64,000 nucleotides of DNA from Blastocladiella emersonii ATCC 22665 (Eukaryota > Blastocladiomycota > Blastocladiomycetes > Blastocladiales > Blastocladiaceae). The notes under the pieces are model-generated. The model made no database searches. It was not told the origin of the DNA and was given only the letters and a program-made list of their open reading frames with translations. Position 1 is the first letter of the stretch. Each line of letters starts with the position of its first letter. Of this stretch, positions 30,111 to 39,005 are shown one piece after another. The stretch covers positions 1,364,001-1,428,000 of the forward strand of contig JANHCV010000003.1 of NCBI GenBank assembly GCA_025594325.1, read 5' to 3'. Made by a program: the position numbers and the translations under genes.

Positions 30111-31968
30111 ATGAATGCTTACAAGGACGCTGCCAAGACGGCATTCGCGACGCGCCCGCCGTTCGTCGATTTCCTGCAGGATCCGCCGCGGTTCGGCAAC
30201 CAGTTCGCCGAGGACGCGATCCTGCGCGAGTGCCTCGCCGCGCTCCTCCCCGCCGGCGTCCTCGAGCACTGGACCGACGACCTGACGGCGCTCGGCGCCC
30301 GTGTCGCCTCGGACGGCGATATCACCCAGCTTGGCAACGACGCCGAGTCCAACGTGCGTGACGGTCGCCTTCAACATACCACACCGCTCTCACACTCTCC
30401 CCGCAACGTAGCACCCGCGCCTCGAGCAGTACGATGCGTGGGGCAAGCGCGTCGACCGCATCCACACGTCGCAGGGGTGGAAGGAGCTGCACCGTGTTTC
30501 GGCGACCGAGGGCATCGTCGCCACAGCGTACGAGCGCGCTCCGGCACAAACGCCGCAGTGGACGCAGCGCGTGCGCCAGATGGCCAAGCTGTACCTCTTC
30601 AACCCGTCGTCGGCCATCTACTCGTGCCCGCTCGCCATGACCGACGGCGCCGCGACGCTGATCCGTGCCACCCTCGCCGCACACGACGCGGGCACGCGCG
30701 TGCTCCCGCGTACGCTCGCCGACCGCATGCGCACAGCGTACGCCAACCTCACGACGCGCGACCCGGCCGCGCTGTGGACGAGCGGGCAGTGGATGACGGA
30801 GCGGCCGGGCGGGAGCGACGTGTCGCGCACTGAGACGCAGGCCGTGGCGCTCGACGCGGACCGGCGCGTGTACGCCCTGCGCGGGTTCAAGTGGTTCTCG
30901 TCGGCGACCGAGTGCGACATGACCATGGCGCTGGCCCGCGTCGACGACGACCCGACCCTGTCGCTCTTCTTTGTCGAGCTGCGACCCGAGGGGTCGGGCG
31001 AGCTCAACGGCATCGAGATTGTGCGGCTCAAGAACAAGCTCGGGACCAAGGCGCTGCCGACGGCCGAGCTGCGGCTCGACGGGTGCATCGGGCACCTCGT
31101 GGGCGAGCGCGGCCGCGGCGTGCCCGAGATTGCGCGCATGATCAACGTCACGCGCGTGTACAACTCGGTGTGCGCGGTCTCGTCGATGCGACGCGTGCTC
31201 GCCATCGCGCACGACTATGCGGGCAAGCGCCAGGTGTTTGGTGTACGTTCTTCTCACCTCGAATTCGCTGTACTAACCACAGACTAACTCGAGCCGTGCT
31301 ACCTACAGAAACTGCTCAAGGACCAGCCGCTGCACTTCACGACGCTTCGGCAGGTCGAGGTCGAGACGCGCGGCAACGTGCTGTTCGCCTTCTACGTGGC
31401 GTCGCTGCAGGGCCGCGCCGAGTACCCCGAGTCGGGCGCCACCGCCGCAGCCAACGAGTTTGACGGGCTCACGTCGGGCGAGGCGGCGCAGGTGCTGCGG
31501 TTCCTGACGCCGATCCTCAAGCTGTTCACGGGTAAGCGCGCCGTCGCGGTCGTGTCCGAGGGCATCGAGCTGATCGGCGGCAACGGGTACATTGAGGAGA
31601 CGGGCGTGCCGCGGCTGCTGCGCGACGCGCAGGTGCTCGCCATCTGGGAGGGCACGACCAACGTGCTGTCGCTCGACCTGCTGCGCGTGTTTGCGCGCTC
31701 GCCCGAGTGCTGGGCGACGACGCTGCGCACGCTCCGCGCGTTCGCCGCGGGGAACCCAGTCATTGAGAAGACCGTGGCCGACCTCGCGGCGTACGCCAAG
31801 GCCCTGCTCGCCATGCCGCAGTCCGTCGTTGAGATGAACGCGCGCGCGCTCGCCTTCAACGTCGCGCACGTCACGGTCGCCGCGCTGTTGCACCGCGCCG
31901 GCATGGACTCGGCCGCCTGGCTCGACGCTCACCCGCTCGACACGCGCGTGCTCCAGCACAAGCTCTGA
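30111..31968 (+). CDS. Acyl-CoA dehydrogenase, AidB-like
   Basis: FAD-dependent acyl-CoA dehydrogenase of the AidB branch. Exons 30111-30353, 30412-31242 and 31309-31968 (introns 58 and 66 bp, phase 0) give 577 residues, the AidB size rather than the roughly 400 of beta-oxidation enzymes. The AidB-type N-terminal extension (residues 1-180) is present. The middle domain has WMTERPGGSDVS for FAD and FKWFSSATECDM. The C-terminal helical domain has RQVFGKLLKDQPLHFTTLRQ and the signature SEGIELIGGNGYIEETGVPR, then LLRDAQVLAIWEGTTNV. Its Glu (IWEGTTN) is at the usual catalytic-base position of related ACADs. E. coli AidB is an alkylation-response protein; fungal members probably oxidise a branched or unusual acyl-CoA. 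No peroxisomal SKL is seen (it ends LQHKL) and no clear mitochondrial presequence. Confidence 0.88.
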
Positions 31969-33109
31969 GTGTCGCGATGTTCCGTTGCGGAACGTCCAAA
32001 TAGATGGTGCTGAATGCAATGAGCTGAATTGACAATTTGACGCTGGCTGCGCAACAAGAAGCGTCCTCGGCCAGCTCGTTTGAAAAAGTGTGAGTACCGG
32101 TAGGGAGGTGTTGGACCAGCTTCGACTCGTCGAGTCGCTATCCTCCATCACTCTCACCTCAATGACATGGTTGTGCGGTCAAGAAAGAAAACTAGGCAGC
32201 TGCGCAGGGTCAGCTCGACGTCTCTCCGTCGACTTGCCTGCGCGAGTCTATGCGCCGTCCGCAAAGCCGCGGCGATGGTAGTGTCCGTAACGCGCTCTCG
32301 GCCTTAAAGCAGGAGGTCCGGTGCGAGAGTTGCGGCAAGTTACATCAGATCCGTAGTCGTGCTCGAGTCGGGCATCGTCGATCGCTGGTTCGGAGACCTC
32401 GCGTTTCTTCAGGGGTGCTAGTTTCTTTCGCCTCGACGGTCACGGCGCATCACGTGGGTGTGAACGACGCGTCGAGTGACGATCAGCTCGACGACTGGGT
32501 GCAATCCGTGGCTGTTTCGTTCAACCGACAAAAATCGTTTCACTTACCCTTCAAGAGCTCATGGGTACATCTGTGCGAGCAGCAACCGTGCAGGAGCGAT
32601 TGCAACGCTTCAGCAAGGATCGCGCGCAGCGTTGCAACCCGCAGACTCGACGGCTTCAAACTCATCGAAAGCTGTAGAATACGACACAGCAGGGCAAAAT
32701 AGACATGATCAGCGAGTGATGTGCACATTACAGTGGAGACGTGCAGCGGAGCGTAAGCTTGTGGTGCGAAACTCGCAAAACGCTTCACGTCCGACCATTG
32801 GACGATGTGGGTTTCACGAAGCTTCTGCCGTCAATATATTCATGTCAAATTAGCGGATGGCGACGCACACGTGAGGCGAATCGAGGTGGCTAGTTCGTGA
32901 ATGCATACAAAACGTCTCAGCGGGGCAGGCTCGTGCGTGAGTGCATGAACCTGTGTTGAAGGGAGCGCCTGAAGCACGGCTCTCTCGCCAACATCCTTCC
33001 ACTCTCCTCGATATCCCTTGTCAGCTACCCACCTTTTCCCGATGATGCGACCGGTGGCAGCGCAAATGACTTAGTTACCTTGTGACTTAGCCGCACGTCA
33101 GAGATTTTA
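31969..33109. other. Gene-poor region, by eye more AT-rich than its neighbours
   Basis: About 1.1 kb. The sequence reads as less GC-rich than the coding flanks (TTGACAATTTGACG, CAAAAATCGTTTCAC, TCAATATATTCATGTCAAATTAG). An ATG-started ORF of 150 codons at 32250-32702 (+) has no recognisable motif and poor codon choice, so it is not called as a gene. GACGCGTCG recurs at 32466-32474. This may be an old repeat or degenerate insertion. Confidence 0.4.
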
Positions 33110-33457
33110 TTACTTCTGGGGAACGGCATCCGAGATCTCAAGCACGACGCGGGCCGCGGACTCGGCACGAAGATTTTCCGCAATCTTGTAATAGTGCAGA
33201 GCGAACAAGACAAGGAAGACGTACAGCGCCATGGCGGCGAAGAAGAGACCCAGCGTGTCGTGTGTGATGATGGTCTTGACGACGCTGCCAACCTCGAGGC
33301 CAAAGGGAACCGACAAAAGCAACAAGCAATGAGCAATGTTTTCGCTTTGACGGGTCTTGAATAGTTTCCCAGGACATCGCAAGGTCCACCGTTGAAGCAG
33401 GGTCGCCCACGGCAACGCTGCAACTGTGGACGGAGTCCTTATCCGTCCCGCTCTCAA
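33110..33457 (-). pseudogene. Fragment of a small membrane protein, apparently frameshifted
   Basis: The 3' part has gene-like codon use and ends with TAA immediately followed by an AATAAAA-like signal. It encodes two hydrophobic segments (about 33270-33310 and 33190-33230: HCLLLLSVPFGLEVGSVV and LGLFFAAMALYVFLVLFAL) and a polar C-tail. Arrangement and length loosely resemble the bacterial DUF1622/PsiE type of small membrane protein. There is no in-frame ATG. Upstream, a different frame reads MSWETIQDPSKRK and would join it only through a one-base shift near 33320-33340. Either an unseen intron or upstream exon supplies the start, or this is a decayed gene. Family assignment is a guess. Confidence 0.35.
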
Positions 33458-34209
33458 CCGAGAGCTCGGACGAGGAGGTTACTTTATGATACTTCGAAGG
33501 TCATTGGTCAGACATGCAGTTGTATTATACAAACCTCAATATCTCAAAGAGAATCATCGAGCGAACACCCGCAACCCATAGCCAAAGCACCTGAGCCACC
33601 AAGCGTCCACGCGACGTGAGACGTGTACCACACAAACAACCATACCCCGGTCCACACAGAGGCGGACCGACGCGGTCGCAGCGGGAGCGTCACGGCCGTG
33701 TTCTGGAACGTTTGCGCGACACACGCATGCTGCACGAAGCGTCGACGACATGGAGGCCGGGTGAGTGGCGTGGGAAGCGGGGCAGGGAGGGGGAGGGAGG
33801 CGCCAACCGGTCACCGCAGTGGACGGAGAAGGTGGGACCAGCTTGGACGGACCGGTCGGGACGACAGGCCCTTGGACGGCTACTCGAGGTTGGCGTGCGC
33901 GCCATCTTGGAGGCGGAGAGGCAGGGCGAAGGGGTTTGAGTCGTTGAAGGGGAACCACGAGGACTTGGGTGTCGAGTGGCCGGAGACCAAGGCGAGGTCT
34001 GGGCGGAGAGGTGGGCAGCTGCAGCTTGGTGGCGGATCAGGCGATGGGGTCGAGGCCGAGGACGCGCTTGAGGTTCTTGAAGGCGGGCGAGTAGTTTGCC
34101 ATGACAGGTACAGACTAGACATGGGCAGGAGGTCGTGGGTGGGGCAGAAGCGTGAGCGAGGCCCAGGCCGCGCTGGCAGGTGGGGAGATACTGACGCATG
34201 CAGTGTGAT
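33458..34209. other. Gene-poor region, possible terminal exon on minus strand
   Basis: No complete gene. On the minus strand, a TCTAG acceptor near 34121 opens a short frame (NYSPAFKNLKRVLGLDPIA) that ends at a TGA near 34041. It has coding-like composition and could be a last exon of the PLAA-like fragment at 34210-34692. No donor joining the two is convincing. Confidence 0.35.
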
Positions 34210-34692
34210 TCATGTAGGCCGCTCGGCCACGGGCCACGCCGGCAGCGTCAGCACGCTCGTCGCCGTCGACCACGGGTGCTCCTCGAGCTCGGCCGCGGTG
34301 CCCGCCGCCGGCGACAGCGTCACGCCGAAATCGGACTGCTGCTTGGCCAGCTTGTTGGCGATGGCGCCGTAGTTGATCTGCTTGAACGTCACAAACTCCT
34401 TGACGGGCACGGCGGCGAGGCGGCCGGCCGAGGCGGACGTCGGCGAGTACGTCGCGGGCGCAGCAGCGGACGAGGCCGAGCTGAGCGTCGACGTGGTGTA
34501 CCCGCTGGTCCACGGGCTGAACGCGGACGCGTTGCTCGCGCCAGCCGCACCGGTGGCGGGCGGGGCCGCGAAGGCCGACGGCGCGGAACTGCCGGCGGGC
34601 GTGTAGCGGTTGCCGCCGGTGAAGGGGTCAACAAACTCGTTGGCGGCGTCGGCCGAGGTCGAGACGGTGTGGCCCTTGGTGTTGTGTATCAA
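34210..34692 (-). pseudogene. PLAA/Ufd3 (Doa1)-like PFU-PUL linker fragment
   Basis: This open frame contains NEFVDPFTGGNRYTPAGSS, an Ala/Ser-rich linker, then VPVKEFVTFKQINYGAIANKL. In PLAA/Ufd3, the ubiquitin-binding cofactor of Cdc48/p97, the same order occurs: DPFTGG motifs after the PFU domain, then [20 protein letters not shown] at the start of PUL. The N-terminal WD40 propeller, the PFU domain and nearly all of PUL are absent from the flanks. No ATG starts the frame. A short terminal-exon-like piece lies at 34041-34120. It looks like a truncated or duplicated gene piece; an assembly gap or a very divergent short gene is also possible. Confidence 0.4.
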
Positions 34693-35072
34693 TCAGCAGT
34701 GTATATCGAGCGAGGGTGATGGCAGGGGTGATGGGTGACTCGTTTGCAAGCGGCTTGGACCCGGAGCAACGGCGCAACGGCGGAGCGACAGGTCGGCGGG
34801 GACCATGGTCCACACGGTGACGACAGCGACGCGTCGCCGTCTCGACGAAACTCTTGGTCTAACTCGGTGCAAGGCTTGTCCTGAGCTCCGTTCATCCGCG
34901 ACATCTCCCTTGTGGTCGTTTCAGAGCAGTGGAAGCTTGCCGCCGCCGCAATCGAGTGGCACCACCGACCTCGGACCCAGCGCCGCCTCGGCGCCCACTA
35001 ACCGACCACGGGCCCCTTCTCTCTCGACCCTTCGACAGCACACCCTCAGCAGGTCTACGAACTACTCATAGG
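34693..35072. other. Upstream region of M28 protease with inverted copy of an 18-base word
   Basis: About 380 bp. Bases 34826-34843 (GCGACGCGTCGCCGTCTC) are the exact reverse complement of 21905-21922. A 71-codon minus-strand ORF starting at 34904 (MSRMNGAQDKPCTELDQE) is not supported by any motif. Confidence 0.5.
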
Positions 35073-38041
35073 ATGGCGCGACCCGCACTCGGTCTCGCTG
35101 CGGCGCGCTACGGGCCCGTCGGCGTGTGGTGGGTCTTCATGATCGCCGCCGTCGCCCTCACCGTGCTCCTGCGCCGCACCGCGCTGCCGTCCGTCGACTC
35201 GGCTGCGCCCGCCGACGGCCCGGCCTTCTCCGCGCGGGCCGCACGCGACCACACCCTCGCCATTGCCCGCACCGAGCACCCGATCGGCTCGGACGCCAAC
35301 TGGGAGGCCCGCAAGTCGATCCTCAAGGCGTTCAGCTCGCTCGCCGACTCGGCGTCCGGCAAGGAGCGCAAAGTCGAGGTCATTGACGCGTCCGGGATCA
35401 TCGCCTTCAACGCCACGGCGAGTACGTGACGCTCACGTTCGCCGAGCACGATGCGCTGCGTTGCTGACCGCCTTTCGTCCGTGTAGACGACGCTAGTATT
35501 GGCGCCCGGTACACCACTGGCTCCGGTCTCATCATCCAGGACTCGAACGTCTACTTCCGCATCCCGGGCACCAACGAGCGCGAGCGCGGCGACCGGTCAG
35601 TGCTGCTGCTCTCGGCCCACTTTGACAGTGTTGCCACGGCGCTCGGCACGGGCGACGACGCCATGGGCGTCGGCACGTTGCTCGAGGTCGCGCGTGCGGT
35701 TCTCGCGCGCCCGCCGCTCTCGTACTCGCTGCTGTTCAACATCAACAACGGCGAGGAGTTTGACCTGATTGGCGCCAAGGCCCTGATCCGCAACGCTACG
35801 CTCTGGCGCGATGTCGCTGCCTTCATCAACGTCGGTGCGTGATGGTCATGCGAGTGGCTACTGCGACGGCGACTGACGCGCTGTTGTAGACTCGGTGTGC
35901 CCGACGGGCCGCTCAATCCTGTACCGGTCCACGTCACGCGAGCTTGTTCAGCTGTTCAAGGAGTACGCGCCGTTCCCGCACGCGTCCGTGCTCGGCCAGG
36001 AGGCCATGAACGCGGGCCTGATCCAGAGCGACACGGACTAGTACGTTTCCGCCTCGTTCGGCCGACAAAGAAGCCTCGCTGACGCTAACGTACCGTGTAG
36101 CTCGGCGTACCGCCGCAACAACGTGACGGGCGTTGACTTTGCCTTCTGTACGTTGTCCCCCGCGCCGTGCACTCGTCCGCCGCACTAACTTTCACGGATG
36201 TAGACGACAACCGCTGGGTGTACCACTCGAACCGCGACACCGACGCGCTCATGTCGGACACGTCGCTCGCGCACCTCGGCGGCAACATCCTGGGTCTCCT
36301 CGACGGCATCCAGTCGCGCGGCATCGAGTACGTCCGCCGCCGCCCCGAAGTGTCCAACGTGCTCTACAACGACCTCGTCGGTCGCCACATGTGGGTCGTC
36401 TCCTACCCGGGCATGGGCATCACGGCGCTCGTGACGCTCGTCGTCGCCGCGATCGCGCGCGTCGTGTACGTGCGCTTCCTCGCTCGCGGTGCGGGCTTCT
36501 CGCTCTCGCGCAAGGCCATTTCGGCGGTCAAGGCGACGCTGGTCGTGTTCCTCGTGTTCCTCGTCATGTTTGCCGGCTCGATCGGTATCACCACGGCCGT
36601 CCTCGCGGTGCAGCCCATGGCTGTCAGCGGCAACCCGTGGGTGGTCCTGGCGCTCACGGCGGCCGTCGGGCTCTGGATCGCAGCGCTGCTCGTGTGGTTC
36701 GTGGACGCGCGGCGCGGGCGGACCGCTGGCTCGGCGCCCGGGTTCCTGCGCGGGGGTGTCATCGGGTTCTGGTCCGTGTTCCTCGTCCTGATCGCGGCCA
36801 CGGCGCTCGGCATGTCGACGGCGATCCTCGCGCACGTGTACTGGTACGCCGTGTGCTACCTCGCGGTCGCGCTCGTGGTCGAGGTCGGGTTCCGCCGCAT
36901 CGTGGGTCCCGCGCTCAACGTCGAGACTAAGGCCGCTTCGACTTCCACGTCGTCCACGGAGCTCCCGCTGACGACCCCTACCGCGTCGACCACGGCCAAG
37001 ACCACCCTGTCCACGTCAACTTGGGCGACGCTCGCCGAGTTCAGCCTCGCGTCCGTGTGGCCGCTGCTCGTGTCGACGGACCTGGCCTTCACGTGGACCA
37101 ACACGCTGGCGCCGACGGTGCAGGAGACGACGGCCGGGTGGATGGTGGCGCTGGTCATGGCGCTGTTCACGTTCCCCGTGGCCATCAACGCGGTCCCGCT
37201 CCTGTCGGCGCTGTCGCGCAACGGCGGCGCGCGCGTAATGCCCGCGCTCCTCACGCTCGTCGTCGTCGGACTCGCTGCCGCCGCGATGCTCCTGTTCCCG
37301 TTTAACGCGACGCGCCCCGTCAACGTGTTCACGCGCGCGTACGCCCGCGCGAACGTGACGGCGTCGGGCGACGCGTTCAAGCAGCCCGGCGCGTCGCCGG
37401 ACCGCGTCACGCTGACGCCCGTCCTCAGTTCGGGTACGACCGGCTCGCCCGCGGCGCTCGTGCCGCAGGTGGTCGCGATGCCCGACAACCTGGGCGGGCG
37501 CACGGTCGACGAGCTGCTGGGTCTCCCCGCGAGGTCGTGCGCGGGCTCCAGCTCCGAGTGCACCGTGGCGTGGCCGGCGATCGGGTACAAGGACGGCGAC
37601 GTGGCGTGGCCCGGGACCAACTTCACGCTCACGTCGGCGGCGGCAGACGGCGCGGCGTTCGGCCTCAACCTGGCGCTCCCGCCGGGCACGTCGCTGACGT
37701 GCACGTTCCCGTCGGCGCTCAAGGAGCCGGCGACGGCGACGTTTGGCGGCGCGATGGTCGCGTTCAACACGTCGCTCGTGTACACGTGCGGCGATCCGTC
37801 CGTTCCAGCGGCGAGCGAGGTCCAGATGCAGATCCCGCGCGCGGCGCTCGCGGGACGCTCGGCGACTGATCCGCTACGCATGTCGTGCCGCGTGTTCCAC
37901 GGTCGCAGCGCGGCGGCGTCAGGCCCCGGTCCCGCGGAGGTCTGGCGCGCGCTCAAGGCCAGGGTGCCCGAGTACGTGGCACTGTCGGGACCTAGTGTTG
38001 GGTGGGGTTCCGTCGTGTACTCGGTGGCGCTGAGCGAGTGA
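35073..38041 (+). CDS. M28-family membrane metalloprotease (PFF1/Fxna-like)
   Basis: Multi-pass vacuolar or ER zinc aminopeptidase-like protein. Five exons (35073-35421, 35487-35834, 35890-36040, 36101-36147, 36204-38041; introns 55-65 bp) give 910 residues. A TM helix lies near residues 15-35 (VWWVFMIAAVALTVLL). The M28 domain (about 60-420) has LLSAHFDSV (zinc His and Asp), GDDAMGVGTLLE (bridging Asp), NNGEEFDLIGA (catalytic Glu-Glu) and WVYHSNRDTD (zinc His). All expected metal ligands are present. The rest has about eight hydrophobic segments, with a Ser/Thr-rich loop near residues 545-575 (SSTELPLTTPTASTTAK) and a luminal C-terminal beta domain, as in yeast Pff1. Exon 4 is only 47 bp. 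Intron 3 shows a textbook branch region (GCTGACGCTAACG). Confidence 0.9.
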
Positions 38042-39005
38042 TGGGCGGCAGTAGAGTAGACGTTATAGCGTAGTAGAGTCGAATAGAGACAAATATGTAT
38101 GGCATTGCGGGTTTCGTGGAGAGCTTGGTGCTCCGTGGCGTGAGAATCTAACAAGTTCCGAGTCCAGAACGGTCATGGCCATGACCAGCGACCCGGACAT
38201 GGACGTGACCCGGCCATGGACGTGACCGTGGCCACGATCGCCGTAAGCTCGTCATAGACCGCGGCGGTGGCGGCACTCAATGGAATGCTCGAATCACCAC
38301 ACCTCTTAATCCAGCATTGCTATCCCGCACGCGAAGCTCCACCGCCAACCAGCGACGAGTGAAGGCGTCGCGTCATGTGCGAGCGCAGTCGCGACGGATG
38401 CTGGTGCGGCTCCGTCTCGGAGATGGTGTCGAGGAGGACCACGTCGTTCGAGTACGGCGACCAGTGCGACGCTGTATCGCTGGCGAGTGTAGAGGAGCAT
38501 CCCGACGAGCATCAACGGCGAGAGCGGCGTGGGACACGCTCCCCACCATCACCAGCGCTCCGCGTCGCTTCCACGTCGCGGCGACCACGGCCGACACGAA
38601 CGCCGTCCTCAGCACCAGTGCACCGAGTCGTGCGGCGCCCGCCGGCAGCGTGGCGGCGTCGGCGTAGGCGAGCGGAGGAGCGCAGGGAGAAGGTGAACTC
38701 GGCGGCGAGCGCGGCTCGGTTGCGCCGCCCCGCCTCGCATGCATCCTACCGTCGAACCGAATCGCGCCGCGCTGTAACTTGCTGCAACTCGTCGCGCACG
38801 CCGACGCGCCTACGCTGCGCGCCCCGGTCATCTCCATCTTGCTGCCGACCACCGCGCGGCTCTCCGGCGGCGACCCCGACCTGCCCACCGCGCCTCCGGT
38901 CCACTCCATCGCACGGACCCCCGTTGCGCCTGCCCGCTCTTTCTGCCAGCATTGGCACCTGCTGCTGCTAGCCCAACCATCACCTCGCGGGCCGCGGCCG
39001 CGGCC
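38042..39005. other. Intergenic region between M28 protease and Wee1/Myt1 kinase
   Basis: About 960 bp. Bases 38171-38186 (GGTCATGGCCATGACC) are a perfect 16-base palindrome, followed by ACATGGACGTGACC repeats to about 38232. Long open frames on both strands are GC noise without motifs. The last 150 bp are the kinase leader. Confidence 0.55.

Noticed and set aside
32250-32702. 150-codon ATG-started ORF in the gene-poor region
   Set aside because: No motif, atypical codon choice and no supporting splice or promoter features.
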